Assembly (NCBI RefSeq): GCF_000012365.1
Contig: NC_007650.1
Span: 1-64,000, forward strand
Source: Burkholderia thailandensis E264
GTDB taxonomy: Bacteria; Pseudomonadota; Gammaproteobacteria; Burkholderiales; Burkholderiaceae
Direction of reading: 5' to 3'
Length of the DNA: 64,000 bases
In this document: positions 9,559 to 19,558 of the stretch, piece after piece
Numbering within the stretch: the first letter of the stretch is position 1
How the letters are laid out: every line of letters starts with the position of its first letter
Notes under the pieces: model-generated
Database searches by the model: none
The model's input: only the letters and a program-made list of their open reading frames with translations
Told to the model about the DNA's origin: nothing
Translations under genes and position numbers: made by a program

Positions 9559-10038
9559 ATGTCCGATGCAACCGAAATCCGCCCGCCGGTTCCGCCGTTC
9601 ACGCGCGAAACCGCGATTCAGAAAGTTCGGGCTGCTGAAGATGGCTGGAACACGCGCGACCCGGAGCGTGTTTCGCTCGCCTATACGCCGCAGAGCAAAT
9701 GGCGCAATCGCGCGGAGTTCGCGACGGGCCGCGCGGAAATCGTCGAGTTGCTGCGCCGCAAGTGGACGCGCGAGCTCGATTATCGGCTGATCAAGGAATT
9801 GTGGGCGTTCACCGGCAATCGGATCGCGGTGCGCTTCGCGTACGAGTGGCACGACGACGCCGGCAACTGGTTTCGCTCGTACGGCAACGAGAACTGGGAG
9901 TTCGACGAGAACGGTTTGATGGCGCATCGCCATGCAAGCATCAACGACATGCCGATCCGCGAAGCGGATCGCCTGTTTCACTGGCCGCTCGGCCGCCGGC
10001 CCGACGATCATCCGGGCCTGTCGGATCTCGGGCTTTGA
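9559..10038 (+). CDS. SnoaL-like/DUF1348 (NTF2-fold) protein
   Basis: A 159-residue protein of the DUF1348 type, a compact NTF2-like fold. Family features include [26 protein letters not shown], and the [18 protein letters not shown] strand pair. Such proteins are often annotated as nuclear transport factor 2-like and have no settled reaction. The start at 9559 follows a TGGAGA ribosome-binding site. It may be co-transcribed with the TetR gene upstream, and so belong to the same stress-response unit. Confidence 0.85.
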   Translation: MSDATEIRPPVPPFTRETAIQKVRAAEDGWNTRDPERVSLAYTPQSKWRNRAEFATGRAEIVELLRRKWTRELDYRLIKELWAFTGNRIAVRFAYEWHDDAGNWFRSYGNENWEFDENGLMAHRHASINDMPIREADRLFHWPLGRRPDDHPGLSDLGL

Positions 10039-10249
10039 TCGGCGGCGGGCTGCGTAAAGCATCGCGCGGCCTGCAATGTCGATGAGATGCGCGGCGCGAT
10101 GTCGTGAAGGATGCGGCGAAGCGCCGATTCACCGTGCCACGCGGATAGGGCTCGATGCTGGAGCGAGGTTGAATATCGAACGCCGATTGTTCGGCGCCGC
10201 GTTGTGCTGCAAGGCATCGGGACATCGGGGCACGCGCTGCTCATCCGCC

Positions 10250-11242
10250 TCACCCGCGCTGCGGCACCTCGCGTTCGAGGCGGCCGAGCCGTACGACCGT
10301 CACGCCCGGGCGCAACTGGCGCAGCGACGGCATCACGAGCACGCAATCCGGATACGGCGTCGTGACGGGCTTGCCGTTCGACCAGCCGATCGTCGCGCCA
10401 GCCTCCGCAAAATGCTCAAGGCCGGTATACGCGCCGGCGAAACGAAACTCGTCGCTCGCCGCGACGACAGGCTCCGTCACCTGCACGATTCGCATCGTCT
10501 TCGACAACGGCAGGAACCAGTCGTCCGGCAGATCCTGTTCGTCGACGGCGCCCGACGCGGCCAGGAAGCGCGCGGTGCTGTCACGCGCAACCGCGACCGC
10601 GCGCGCCTCCCAATGCTGGCCGCATTCAATGAGAAGCGCGTTCTTCGCGCTCGCCGGATCGCCGAAGCCGCCGTAATCACGCATCCGTTTGCCTTCCGGA
10701 TGGCCCTCGTCGCGAATCACGGTCGCCGGTGCGCCGATCTGCAGCGCGAGCGCCGTGCCCTTGTCGAGCGGACCCGCGACGATCAGCGGCGCGCTGCGCT
10801 CGTGCATCGAATGCAGATCGAGCAGCCAGTCGGCCTCGTCGACGAACGGCCGGATCGCGCGCGCACGATCGAGCTCGACCGAGCGCTTCGACAGATCGTC
10901 GAGCACGGCGGGCATCCACACACGATTGAAATCCTGATCGACGAAGCGCGCGGCGTCGGGTCTCGCGGGATCGAAGCGCTCGTACGCGGCGACGTTCGCG
11001 AACGACAAAGTCAGCACGCCGCGGCGCGGGCGCAATTTCCGCTTCAGCAATGCGTCGACGACGATCGCGCCGCACACTTCGTTGCCGTGCGTGAGCGCGT
11101 TGATCATCACGTGCGGGCCGGGCACGCCCGAATCGAAGCGATGCACGTAGTCGACGCCCACGTTGCCGGCGCGATGCGCGCCGAGGTCCGGAAAGTCGAC
11201 CTCGATCGAATAGTGAGGAAATACGGGAGCCGGTTCGGTCAT
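10250..11242 (-). CDS. M14-family succinylglutamate desuccinylase/aspartoacylase-like hydrolase
   Basis: A 330-residue zinc hydrolase of the AstE/AspA type. The zinc ligands are visible as His52 and Glu55 in THGNE and His144 in LLDLHSMHE. Family members remove acyl groups from amino acids such as N-succinylglutamate or N-acetylaspartate. No ast operon lies nearby, so the substrate is open. An iteron-like repeat begins at the base next to the start codon, an odd position for a translation initiation region. A tartrate dehydrogenase gene lies upstream on the same strand. Confidence 0.85.
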   Translation of the reverse strand: MTEPAPVFPHYSIEVDFPDLGAHRAGNVGVDYVHRFDSGVPGPHVMINALTHGNEVCGAIVVDALLKRKLRPRRGVLTLSFANVAAYERFDPARPDAARFVDQDFNRVWMPAVLDDLSKRSVELDRARAIRPFVDEADWLLDLHSMHERSAPLIVAGPLDKGTALALQIGAPATVIRDEGHPEGKRMRDYGGFGDPASAKNALLIECGQHWEARAVAVARDSTARFLAASGAVDEQDLPDDWFLPLSKTMRIVQVTEPVVAASDEFRFAGAYTGLEHFAEAGATIGWSNGKPVTTPYPDCVLVMPSLRQLRPGVTVVRLGRLEREVPQRG

Positions 11243-11260
11243 GGTGAGCTTTTTCGGGAG
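11243..11260 (+). repeat. Iteron-like 18-bp repeat, copy 3
   Basis: GGTGAGCTTTTTCGGGAG matches the consensus exactly. It starts at the base next to the start codon of the minus-strand deacylase gene and therefore occupies its translation initiation region. Confidence 0.75.
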
Positions 11261-11346
11261 CCGGGGAAATGCCGCGCGCGTACCTGGCGGAAGCGCGTCG
11301 GGCCGATGTCGCCGCCGCCGTGTGCGCGATCGCGTGCGATCGGCGC

Positions 11347-12432
11347 TCAGCCGAGCAGGCGCGCGACGATCGCGTCGCCCACTTCGCTTGTCGACGCCTG
11401 GCCGCCCATGTCGCGCGTGCGCGGGCCGTGCTTCAGCACGTGCTCGATCGCCGCGACGATCGCATCGTGCGCTTCACGGGCGGGGCCCGCGCCTTCGCCG
11501 AGGAAATCGATCATCATCGCGGCCGACCAGATCATCGCGATCGGATTCGCGACCTGTTTGCCCGCGATGTCCGGCGCGGAGCCGTGCACCGGCTCGAACA
11601 GCGACGGAAAGTTGCGCTCCGGGTTCAGGTTCGCCGACGGCGCGATGCCGATCGTGCCGGTGCATGCGGGGCCGAGATCGGACAGGATGTCGCCGAACAG
11701 GTTCGACGCGACGACGACGTCGAAGCGGTCCGGCTGCATCACGAAGCGCGCGCACAGGATGTCGATGTGCTGCTTGTCCCACGCGACGTCCGGATAACGC
11801 GCGGCCATCTCGGCGGCGCGTGCGTCCCACCACGGCATGCTGATCGCGATGCCGTTGCTCTTCGTCGCGACGGTGAGCCGTTTCGCGCGGCGCTGCGCGA
11901 GCTCGAACGCGAATTTCATCACGCGCTCGGTGCCGTGCCGCGTGAACACGGCCTGCTGGACGACGAATTCGCGCTCGGTGCCCTCGAACATCGTGCCGCC
12001 GACGGCCGAGTATTCGCCCTCGGTGTTCTCGCGCACGATCATGAAATCGATGTCGCCTGCCTTGCGGCCGGCGAGCGGGCACGGTACGCCGTCGAACAGT
12101 CGCGCGGGGCGCAGGTTCACGTATTGATCGAACTCTCGGCGGAACTTGATCAGCGAGCCCCACAGCGACACGTGATCGGGCACCGTCTCGGGCCAGCCCA
12201 CCGCGCCGAACAACAGCGCGTCCATGCCGGAAAGTTGCGCCTTCCAGTCGTCCGGCATCATCTGGCCGTGCTTCGCGTAGTAGCCGCAGCTTGCCCATTC
12301 GATCGGCTCGTACTCGAAGCGCAGGCCGAAGCGGCGGCTCACCGCATCGAGCGCGCGCAGCCCTTCGGGCATCACTTCCACGCCGATTCCGTCGCCGGGG
12401 ATGACCGCGATCCTGTACACCTTGTCGCTCAT
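11347..12432 (-). CDS. ttuC: Tartrate dehydrogenase/decarboxylase (isocitrate/isopropylmalate dehydrogenase family)
   Basis: A 361-residue beta-decarboxylating dehydrogenase. The family features are AVIPGDGIGVEV at the N-terminus, VRENTEGEYS, the K-S-N-G loop (ATKSNGIA), and the cofactor region FEPVHGSAPDIAGK. The length and the YYAKHGQMMPDDW segment fit tartrate dehydrogenase (TtuC) better than LeuB. It would oxidise or decarboxylate tartrate or D-malate using NAD+ and a divalent metal. The divergent LysR gene is the probable activator, as in other tartrate loci. Confidence 0.88.
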   Translation of the reverse strand: MSDKVYRIAVIPGDGIGVEVMPEGLRALDAVSRRFGLRFEYEPIEWASCGYYAKHGQMMPDDWKAQLSGMDALLFGAVGWPETVPDHVSLWGSLIKFRREFDQYVNLRPARLFDGVPCPLAGRKAGDIDFMIVRENTEGEYSAVGGTMFEGTEREFVVQQAVFTRHGTERVMKFAFELAQRRAKRLTVATKSNGIAISMPWWDARAAEMAARYPDVAWDKQHIDILCARFVMQPDRFDVVVASNLFGDILSDLGPACTGTIGIAPSANLNPERNFPSLFEPVHGSAPDIAGKQVANPIAMIWSAAMMIDFLGEGAGPAREAHDAIVAAIEHVLKHGPRTRDMGGQASTSEVGDAIVARLLG

Positions 12433-12597
12433 GCTGAATTCCTCGTCTCGTGTCCTGCCGCACGCGTTGGCCGGGCCGGGCGCGCGCGGGGTTTGGGGCG
12501 CGATCGCATGGAGCTAGCGCGATCGTCGATCCATGCATTTTATTTATTTCTGGAAGGATTAAAATCGGCCATTCGGTTAATCAACTTTCCACGCATC

Positions 12598-13515
12598 GTG
12601 AATAATTCGCCGAACCTCGACGACCTGCGCGTGTTCAGTGCCGTCGTGAGGCTCGCGAGCTTCAGCGCGGCGGCCGAGCAACTCGCGGTGTCTCCCGCGT
12701 ACGTCAGCAAGCGCGTCGCGCTGCTCGAAAAGCGGCTCGGTACGCGGCTTTTGCATCGCTCGACGCGCCGCGTCGCGGTGACGGAGGCCGGCGAGCGCGT
12801 CTTTGCGTGGGCCGAGAAGATTCTCGACGACGTCGACCATCTCGTCGAAGACGTGTCCACCACCCGCAGCGTGCCGCGCGGCACGCTGCGCATTTCAAGC
12901 AGCTTCGGCTTCGGCCGGCACGTGCTCGCGCCTGCGCTGCTCGACTTCAGCGAACGCTATCCGCAGCTCGACGTGCGGCTCGATCTGTTCGATCGGCTCG
13001 TCGACGTCGCGGGCGAAGGCTTCGATCTCGACATCCGGATCGGCGACGAGATCGCCGATCATCTGATCGCGAAGCGGCTTGCGACGAACTATCGGGTGCT
13101 GTGCGCGTCGCCCGGCTATCTCGCGCGATGCGGCACGCCGCGCCAGCTCGCGGATCTCGCCGCGCATCAGTGCCTCGCGATCAAGGAGCGCGATCACCCG
13201 TTCGGCGTATGGCGGCTCACGGTGCGCGGCGAGACGTCGACGGTGAAGGTTGGCGGCGCGCTGTCGACGAATCACGGCGAGGTCGCCGTGCAGTGGGCGC
13301 TTGCCGGACGCGGGATCGTGCTGCGCTCGATCTGGGAGGCGGGGCCGCTGCTCGCGAGCGGCAAGCTCGAGCGCGTGCTGCCGGACGCGCTCCAGCCGGC
13401 GAATGTATGGGCCGTGTATCCGGCGCGGCTCGCGGCTTCGGCCAAGGTGCGCGTGTGCGTCGATTTTCTCGCCGACGCGTTCGCGCACCTGAACGAGCGC
13501 GCGAACGGCGGATAA
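12598..13515 (+). CDS. LysR-family regulator, probably of tartrate/malate use
   Basis: A 305-residue LysR protein with a winged helix at the N-terminus (about 3-62: LDDLRVFSAVVRLASFSAAA) and a substrate-binding domain (about 90-300). I prefer the GTG at 12598 because it gives the usual N-terminus; in-frame ATGs lie further upstream (for example 12510) but add a stretch with no family match. It diverges from the tartrate dehydrogenase gene, the typical arrangement for a LysR activator of its neighbour. Confidence 0.88.
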   Translation: MNNSPNLDDLRVFSAVVRLASFSAAAEQLAVSPAYVSKRVALLEKRLGTRLLHRSTRRVAVTEAGERVFAWAEKILDDVDHLVEDVSTTRSVPRGTLRISSSFGFGRHVLAPALLDFSERYPQLDVRLDLFDRLVDVAGEGFDLDIRIGDEIADHLIAKRLATNYRVLCASPGYLARCGTPRQLADLAAHQCLAIKERDHPFGVWRLTVRGETSTVKVGGALSTNHGEVAVQWALAGRGIVLRSIWEAGPLLASGKLERVLPDALQPANVWAVYPARLAASAKVRVCVDFLADAFAHLNERANGG

Positions 13516-13880
<365 letters not shown>

Positions 13881-14558
13881 ATGGACTCGCTGTCGAAGCG
13901 CGCGCTCGGCGCGCAAGCACGTTTCGTCGCGGCGCTCGCCGTGCTGATCTTCGCGTCGGCAGGCTCGCTGCGTTACTGGCAGGGCTGGATCTACTGGCTC
14001 GTGTTCTCCGGCGCGACAACCTGGCTCGCGCTTCATTTCCTCAAGCACGATCCGGCGCTCGTCGCGAGCCGGATGCGCGTGGGCGTGCGCGCGGAGCGCG
14101 AGTTCAGCCAGAAGGTCATCCTCGGCGTCGCGAGCATCGCGAGCGTCGGGCTCGTCGTCGCGATGGGCGCCGAATGGCGCGTCGCACGCACGCCGGTCGA
14201 CTGGCGCGCGGTTGCGCTCGGCAATGCGCTCGTGATCGCGGGTTTCGCGATCTGCTTTGCGGTGCTGCGCGAGAATCGCTTCGCGTCGAGCATCGTCGAG
14301 GTGAAGCGCGATCAGACGGTGATCTCGTCCGGCCCGTATCGTTTCGTCCGGCACCCGATGTATTCCGGCGCAATGGTGATACTTTTCGGGAGCCCGATCG
14401 CCGCGCAATCGACATGGGCCTGGCCGTTCGCCGCGGTGCTTGCGGCGGGCGTCGTCGCGCGGCTCATCGGCGAGGAGCGCTACCTGAGCGTGCATCTCGA
14501 CGGCTATCGCGCGTACTGCGAGCGCGTGCGCTGGCGGCTCTTGCCGCGCGTCTGGTGA
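13881..14558 (+). CDS. Isoprenylcysteine carboxyl methyltransferase (ICMT/PEMT)-family membrane protein
   Basis: A 225-residue integral membrane protein with about five hydrophobic segments (around 15-32, 35-52, 75-95, 110-130, 180-200). The ICMT/PEMT methyltransferase signature is [13 protein letters not shown], followed near the C-terminus by GEERYL. Bacterial members probably methylate a small or lipid substrate using S-adenosylmethionine; the substrate is unknown. A strong AGGAGG precedes the start. A one-mismatch copy of the iteron-like repeat lies within the coding region at 14375. Confidence 0.85.
   Translation: MDSLSKRALGAQARFVAALAVLIFASAGSLRYWQGWIYWLVFSGATTWLALHFLKHDPALVASRMRVGVRAEREFSQKVILGVASIASVGLVVAMGAEWRVARTPVDWRAVALGNALVIAGFAICFAVLRENRFASSIVEVKRDQTVISSGPYRFVRHPMYSGAMVILFGSPIAAQSTWAWPFAAVLAAGVVARLIGEERYLSVHLDGYRAYCERVRWRLLPRVW
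14375..14392 (+). repeat. Iteron-like 18-bp repeat, copy 4 (intragenic)
   Basis: GGTGATACTTTTCGGGAG matches the consensus with one mismatch. It lies inside the ICMT-family gene, where it encodes part of a membrane segment. Confidence 0.6.
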
Positions 14559-14701
14559 CGCCGTCGCGGGTTCGGCGGCCCGCTCCGGCGCTTGCGCGCG
14601 CCGGCGAGGCGCATCGGTTGATAGACGCCGAACCGTACCTGTCGGCGTCGCGTGAGCATCCCTACAATCTTCGGAGTTATCGTCGAACGAGGTGGTCCGT
14701 G

Positions 14702-15325
14702 ATGCTGAAAGTGCTTGGCAAGGCGCCGTCGATCAACGTCCGCAAGGTGCTGTGGACGTGCGCCGAATTGGAGCTTGCATTCGAGCGCGAAGACTGGGGG
14801 GCGGGATTCCGGTCGACGCAGACGCCTGAATTTCTCGCGCTGAACCCAAACGGCCTCGTGCCGGTGCTCGTGGATGGCGATTTCGTGCTCTGGGAGTCGA
14901 ACGCGATCCTGCGCTATCTGGCGAACCGGTACGGCGGCGCGCATCTGTATCCGGTCGAGCCGCACGCGCGGGCGCGCGTCGACCAATGGCTCGACTGGCA
15001 GACGAGCGCGTTGAATCGCGCGTGGAGCTACGCGTTCCTCGCGCTCGTACGCAATGCCCCGGATCATCGCGACCCGGCTCAGATCCGCGCGTCGTGCGAA
15101 AGCTGGGCGCAGCACATGGCGATTCTGAACGCGCAACTCGACGCGACGGGCGCGTTCGTCGCCGGCGCGGACTACACGCTCGCCGACGTCGCGATTGGCC
15201 TGTCGATCAACCGCTGGTTGCGCACGCCGTTCTACAAGCCCGATTTTCCGGCGGTGTCCGCGTATTTCGACCGGCTCGCCGTTCGGCCGGGTTTTGCCGA
15301 GCATTGCTTCAACGGCTTGCCGTGA
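14702..15325 (+). CDS. Glutathione S-transferase family protein
   Basis: A 207-residue GST. The N-terminal thioredoxin-fold domain (about 1-78) contains NPNGLVPVL and the glutathione-binding [10 protein letters not shown] motif. The C-terminal helical domain carries the N-capping box region [11 protein letters not shown] Ser/Asn pair at PSINVRKV near the N-terminus is a candidate activating residue. An adjacent GTG (14699) could be an alternative start. The likely role is glutathione conjugation or peroxide detoxification; the substrate is unknown. Confidence 0.93.
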   Translation: MLKVLGKAPSINVRKVLWTCAELELAFEREDWGAGFRSTQTPEFLALNPNGLVPVLVDGDFVLWESNAILRYLANRYGGAHLYPVEPHARARVDQWLDWQTSALNRAWSYAFLALVRNAPDHRDPAQIRASCESWAQHMAILNAQLDATGAFVAGADYTLADVAIGLSINRWLRTPFYKPDFPAVSAYFDRLAVRPGFAEHCFNGLP

Positions 15326-15742
15326 GCGTCGATCTCGCCGCGCGCTCACCTTTCATTCAGCGATTGCGCAGGCCTTGAAGCCGGACGCGGCGATCGGGCG
15401 TCGCCGCGCGGCGGCGAGGTGCGCGGCCGGTCGAGCGGCGCGCGCGTCGAGCTCGAAGGCGCGCGCGTTCTACCTCGGAGAGCGCGTGACGTTGCGGTGA
15501 ACGACGGCGGCGCGGATGCGAATGCTGTCGCCGTCCGGACCGGCCGCTTGAGGAGACAACCGTCGATGCCCGTTCGGCGAACGAGCCGGCGGCCCGCTTC
15601 GACACGTCTTCCGCCTAAAGGTGAGATTTTTCGGGAGTTGCCGCGAAGGCGTCCGGAACCTGCCCGGAATTCGCCGGCCGCTCGCGGAATCGGCCGTGAG
15701 GCCGGATCGAGCCTGTCGAGATGCGGGGGGGCATGGCCGCGC
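15326..15742. other. Intergenic stretch without a supported gene
   Basis: The only structure I see is iteron-like repeat copy 5 at 15620. The open frames here are Arg/Ala-rich artefacts of high GC. Confidence 0.6.
15620..15637 (+). repeat. Iteron-like 18-bp repeat, copy 5
   Basis: GGTGAGATTTTTCGGGAG is a full consensus match preceded by AAA, in the non-coding gap between the GST gene and a convergent membrane-protein gene. Confidence 0.75.
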
Positions 15743-16207
15743 TCACAGGCGCTGGCGCTTCGCGAGCGTCAGCACGCGTTCCCAACGCAGCGCGTCGCGC
15801 TTGTCGTCCATCGGCAGCTTCCACTCGGCGCGGCGATCGTCGCGCACGGCGACGATCAGATACCAGCGGCCGTCGAGCGCCTCAGCGCGGCAGCCGCTCA
15901 GATCCGTAAGCGTGTAGCGGCCGTCGGCGCCGTCCTGCGACAGCCACAGCAGCCCCTTCGTCGCCGAGACGCGCAGGTCGCCCCAGGCGCGTTGCAGCAC
16001 ATGCGTCCAGCCGTCTTCGCGCGCGTTCGGCGCGATGTCGCGCCGCCGCCGGACCCAGCGTGCGATCGCCGCCGCGATCGCAACGGCCGCGACGGCGGCG
16101 GCGCCGATCGCAACAGCGTTACCGAAGCGCGCGGCGATCGCGTGAAACATGTGGACGGCGCCCCAGATCAATGCGGCGATCGCGAACAGAACGACGAATA
16201 TCGGCAT
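15743..16207 (-). CDS. Membrane-anchored hypothetical protein
   Basis: A 154-residue protein with two N-terminal membrane segments (about 1-22 and 30-50), a short basic stop-transfer sequence (RWVRRRRD), and a soluble C-terminal domain of about 95 residues rich in Trp and beta-prone stretches (GRYTLTDLSGCRAEALDGRWYLI). The C-terminal part has a PH-like look, but I cannot assign a family. It lies downstream of the patatin gene on the same strand with a 64-bp gap and may be the last gene of that operon. Confidence 0.65.
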   Translation of the reverse strand: MPIFVVLFAIAALIWGAVHMFHAIAARFGNAVAIGAAAVAAVAIAAAIARWVRRRRDIAPNAREDGWTHVLQRAWGDLRVSATKGLLWLSQDGADGRYTLTDLSGCRAEALDGRWYLIVAVRDDRRAEWKLPMDDKRDALRWERVLTLAKRQRL

Positions 16208-16271
16208 GGCGAAGCGGGAAATGGCAAAACGAAAGGCGCGGCCGGCGCGCGCCGGCCGCGTGCGGCGAGCA

Positions 16272-17510
16272 TCACCGCATCCGGTGAATGTCGTGCGTGA
16301 CGAAGCCCGCGTCGTTGTCCGGCAGCGCGAGGCCGTTCTTCACCGAGAGCGTCTTGCGGATGTCCGCGAGGCCCGCGGTCCAGTGATCGCGCATCGTCGA
16401 CGCGCCGAACTGATAGTCCTTGTAGTGCTGCTCGTAAGCCTTCTGCTGATAGATCAGATGCTGGACGTTGTAGCGCTTGCCGCATGACAGCGTCTCGGCC
16501 TGCTGGCACCACGGATCGCTCTCGCGGATGGATTCGGGCACCTGATCGAGCACGCGGCGCAGCACATTGCGAAAGCGCTGCTCGCGCTGCAGCGTATCGG
16601 TAACGAAGCGCGTGCGGCTCGAATACTGGACGTCCTTCGTGCGCTCCGTCACTTCGTTCATCGATTCGGGCAACGGCCCGCGCGCGCTCCACAGGTCGAC
16701 CTGGAACGCGAGCGTGTCGCGGCGCGGCGACGCGCGCAGCACCTCCATCAACGGCGTGTTCGATACGATGCCGCCGTCCCAGTAGAACTCGCCGTCGATC
16801 TCGACGGGCGGAAACGCGGGAGGCAGCGCGCCCGACGCCATGAAGTGCTCGGGGCGCAGCGTCGTCTTCGTGTTGTCGAAGTAGATGAAGTTGCCCGTAC
16901 CGACATTCACCGCACCGACCGACACGCGCGTCTCGCCCGAGTTGATCCGGTCGAAGTCGCACAGCTTGACGAGCGTCGCGCGCAGCGCGGAGGTGTCGTA
17001 ATAGCTGACCTTCTCCGGCGGATGTGTCGAGCCCGGCAGCGGCGGCGGAAAGCGCGGCACGAAAAAGCCGCGCTGCCCTTGCACGACCGCGCTCGCCGCC
17101 TGGCTCGCGGTGAAGAACGTGCGCACGTATTCATGGCTGTTGAAGAGCGCGGCTTCGAACATCGCTGGCAATGCCGGAAAGAACGCGGGCTGGCAGATCG
17201 TGTTCCAGAACTCGCGCAGCCGCTCGACGCGCCGCTCGGGCGGATTGCCGGCGATCAGCGCGGTGTTCAGCGCGCCGATCGAGATGCCGGCGATCCAGTT
17301 CAGCGGAATGCCCGCTTCGTGCAGCCCTTCGAACACGCCCGCCTGATACGCGCCGAGCGCGCCGCCGCCTTGCAGCACGAGCGCGATCGTTTCGTACGGC
17401 AGATCGTGGAACGGCGGGCGCGCATGCTCGAGCGCGTGCGGCACGCCAGCTTCGTTGTGCAGGTCCGCCGGATCGACCGCCTGCTTTTCGGTGCGGGCGC
17501 GCGGCTTCAT
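16272..17510 (-). CDS. Patatin-like phospholipase with DUF3734 C-terminal region
   Basis: A 412-residue patatin-family acyl hydrolase. The oxyanion motif is GGGALG (48-53), the nucleophile Ser77 is in GISIG, and the catalytic Asp245 is in the DGG motif. The C-terminal extension (about 280-412) corresponds to the DUF3734 seen in many proteobacterial patatins. Its ATG overlaps the stop of the 3-hydroxybutyrate dehydrogenase gene (ATGA). In this operon context it may act on polyhydroxybutyrate granules or membrane lipids, but that is inference. Confidence 0.92.
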   Translation of the reverse strand: MKPRARTEKQAVDPADLHNEAGVPHALEHARPPFHDLPYETIALVLQGGGALGAYQAGVFEGLHEAGIPLNWIAGISIGALNTALIAGNPPERRVERLREFWNTICQPAFFPALPAMFEAALFNSHEYVRTFFTASQAASAVVQGQRGFFVPRFPPPLPGSTHPPEKVSYYDTSALRATLVKLCDFDRINSGETRVSVGAVNVGTGNFIYFDNTKTTLRPEHFMASGALPPAFPPVEIDGEFYWDGGIVSNTPLMEVLRASPRRDTLAFQVDLWSARGPLPESMNEVTERTKDVQYSSRTRFVTDTLQREQRFRNVLRRVLDQVPESIRESDPWCQQAETLSCGKRYNVQHLIYQQKAYEQHYKDYQFGASTMRDHWTAGLADIRKTLSVKNGLALPDNDAGFVTHDIHRMR

Positions 17511-18292
17511 TGCATGAACCAGCCGTGGCTGACGACGAACGACTGGCCGGTGAGAGCCGCGCTCGGGAACGCCGACAGGAACAGCACCGTCTTCGCGACG
17601 TCCTCGACCGTCGTGAACACGCCGTCCACCGTCTGGCCGAGCATCACCTTCTTCACCACCTCCTCTTCGCTGATCCCGAGCTCCTTGGCCTGCTCCGGAA
17701 TCTGCTTGTCGACGAGCGGCGTGCGCACGAAGCCTGGACACACCACGTGCGAGCGCACGTTGTGCTTCGCGCCTTCCTTCGCCAGCACGCGCGCAAGCCC
17801 CAGCAGCCCGTGCTTGGCCGTCACGTACGCCGACTTCAGCGGCGACGCCTCGTGCGAATGCACCGAGCCCATGTAGATCACGACGCCGCCGCGATCGTCC
17901 TTGTACATGTGCTTGAGCGCGGCCTTCGTCGTCAGGAACGCGCCGTCGACGTGGATCGCCTGCATCTTCTTCCAGTCCGCGAACGCGTAGTTCTCGATCG
18001 GATTGACGATCTGAATGCCCGCATTCGACACGAGAATGTCGACCGAGCCGAACGTCTCCGCGACCTTGTCGACGCCGGCGTTCACCGCGTCCTCGTTCGT
18101 CACGTCCATCGCGACGCCGATCGCCTTGCCCCCCGCCTGCTTGATCTGCTCGGCCACCGCGTTCGCGCCGTCCTGATTCAGATCCGCGATCGCGACCGCC
18201 GCGCCCGCCCGCGCAAGCTCCAGCGCGATTTCCTTGCCGATGCCGCTTGCTGCGCCCGTCACGATTGCGGTCTTGCCATTCAGATTGCCCAT
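17507..18292 (-). CDS. bdhA: 3-hydroxybutyrate dehydrogenase
   Basis: A 261-residue short-chain dehydrogenase interconverting (R)-3-hydroxybutyrate and acetoacetate with NAD+. It has TGAASGIG for cofactor binding and the catalytic residues Ser143, Tyr156 and Lys160 (SAYVTAKHG). The N-A-G motif and the C-terminal GWFMQ are typical of the family. It lies between acetoacetate decarboxylase and a patatin gene, so the three form a ketone-body/polyhydroxybutyrate unit. Confidence 0.95.
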   Translation of the reverse strand: MGNLNGKTAIVTGAASGIGKEIALELARAGAAVAIADLNQDGANAVAEQIKQAGGKAIGVAMDVTNEDAVNAGVDKVAETFGSVDILVSNAGIQIVNPIENYAFADWKKMQAIHVDGAFLTTKAALKHMYKDDRGGVVIYMGSVHSHEASPLKSAYVTAKHGLLGLARVLAKEGAKHNVRSHVVCPGFVRTPLVDKQIPEQAKELGISEEEVVKKVMLGQTVDGVFTTVEDVAKTVLFLSAFPSAALTGQSFVVSHGWFMQ

Positions 18293-18341
18293 GATCGAAT
18301 TCCTGTCGAGAAGAAAGTGAGAGGGAACGAAAAGGCTCGCG

Positions 18342-19082
18342 TCACTGCGCGAGGTAATCGTAGACGACTTCGCCGAGACCGAGCGTCAAATCGGCGAGCA
18401 GGTGCCGCGCTTCGACGATCTCGAGCACCGGCAGATCGGCGACGGGCGCGAGCGCGTGCGGCGCGAGCTGCAGCGAGGCGGGGCCCGTCCACGCGCCCTT
18501 CATCTTGATGTCCTGCAGGTAGTAGCGCACGAGCTCGCACACGCGCGCCGAGCCGTCGACGTGCGGAATGATCTTCAGCAGGAAGTTCGCGCCGGCGAGG
18601 CGCTTCGCCTGCTCTTCGAGATCGAGTTCCTGGTGCTTGTAGCCCATCGTGCCCGTCGCGACGCGCACGGGGCCGTAGTCGAGCGTGCCGAGCAGCGTGT
18701 CGATGTGCGTTGCCAGCGTCGGCTGCGCGAGTTTCTTCGGAAATCCCCACAATTCGCGGCCGCCGGCGATCGGCGGGTGATCGTTCAGATACATCGCGAG
18801 CGTATAGCCGCCCGGCTGGCCCTTGTATTCGACGGGGATCACCTGTCCGCTTTCGGTGTAATCGCCGAAGCCGGTCGAATCGGGCATGCGGATGAATTCG
18901 TAATGGACGAGCGGTTCCTTGACCTCGAGCGGTTCCGGCACGATTTCGCGCAGGCGATCCATGTCGGTGCGATACGTGATGATCAGGAATTCCCGATTGA
19001 CGAAACGGTAAGGGCCCATTGGAAATGCCGGGCTCGTGAGCGGCATCGCGAATGCTTTCGATCGGACTTGGCTTGGCTTCAT
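18342..19082 (-). CDS. adc: Acetoacetate decarboxylase
   Basis: A 246-residue enzyme that decarboxylates acetoacetate to acetone and CO2 via a lysine Schiff base. The catalytic Lys116 and its neighbour Lys117 are in ELWGFPKK, the same adjacent-lysine arrangement as the clostridial enzyme. [13 protein letters not shown] is also typical. It is the first gene of the adc-bdhA-patatin unit. GGAGT lies shortly upstream of the start at 19082. The two rightmost iteron-like repeats lie 211 bases upstream. Confidence 0.95.
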   Translation of the reverse strand: MKPSQVRSKAFAMPLTSPAFPMGPYRFVNREFLIITYRTDMDRLREIVPEPLEVKEPLVHYEFIRMPDSTGFGDYTESGQVIPVEYKGQPGGYTLAMYLNDHPPIAGGRELWGFPKKLAQPTLATHIDTLLGTLDYGPVRVATGTMGYKHQELDLEEQAKRLAGANFLLKIIPHVDGSARVCELVRYYLQDIKMKGAWTGPASLQLAPHALAPVADLPVLEIVEARHLLADLTLGLGEVVYDYLAQ

Positions 19083-19292
19083 GTGGACTCCTTGTTGATC
19101 GCTTCGTTGTCGGGGTGCCGATATCGTATGCTTCCGAGAATCGATTGTGCGATGCCGCAACTGGAAAAGATTATTGCGGAATTCGCGGCAACGAAATGAC
19201 AAATATTGACAGTGTTGCGGAGGCGGTAACGAACGCGCATCAGCGGGAGACTGGAAACGGGTAACGGATCGCTTGCGCGCCAAAACCACAAA

Positions 19293-19310
19293 GGTGAGGC
19301 TTTTCGGGAG
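19293..19310 (+). repeat. Iteron-like 18-bp repeat, copy 6
   Basis: GGTGAGGCTTTTCGGGAG is a perfect consensus match preceded by AAA. It is four bases before copy 7. Confidence 0.75.
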
Positions 19311-19314
19311 CTTT

Positions 19315-19332
19315 GGTGAGTATTTACGGGAC
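19315..19332 (+). repeat. Iteron-like 18-bp repeat, copy 7 (degenerate)
   Basis: GGTGAGTATTTACGGGAC keeps the GGTGAG and CGGGA ends with two substitutions. It forms a 22-bp-period direct pair with copy 6. Confidence 0.6.
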
Positions 19333-19474
19333 CTGTGAAACGAGGGTGAACGCAGGCCGAAAACCGGATGCCGCGACATGCGACGCATGCGATTGAACTT
19401 TTGCGGCGCGACCGTCCTCGAAGCACCGCGTTGTTGGAATTTTCGATTTCCCTTTCGATCTCGCGGCGCTTCGG

Positions 19475-19491
19475 GTTAAGTCTGTCTTAAG
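19475..19491 (+). promoter_or_regulatory. PmrA/QseB-type direct-repeat box
   Basis: GTTAAG-TCTGT-CTTAAG is two TTAAG hexamers separated by five bases, the form recognised by PmrA/QseB-class response regulators. It lies 67 bp before the PAP2 phosphatase start and points toward it. Confidence 0.6.
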
Positions 19492-19558
19492 CGTGCGCGT
19501 CCTAGCATCGTGCGGACCGGTGACCCGGCATCGTTCGATTCGCTACCGTTTCAGTCCC

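Larger units (their letters stand above)
19083..19558. other. Divergent intergenic region with repeats and a response-regulator box
   Basis: Between adc and the divergent PAP2 gene. It contains iteron-like copies 6 and 7 and a PmrA/QseB-type box. No credible gene is present. Confidence 0.6.

Noticed and set aside
11269..13515. 748-codon plus-strand frame containing the LysR gene
   Set aside because: Only its C-terminal 305 codons are the LysR protein; the rest is antisense of the tartrate dehydrogenase gene.
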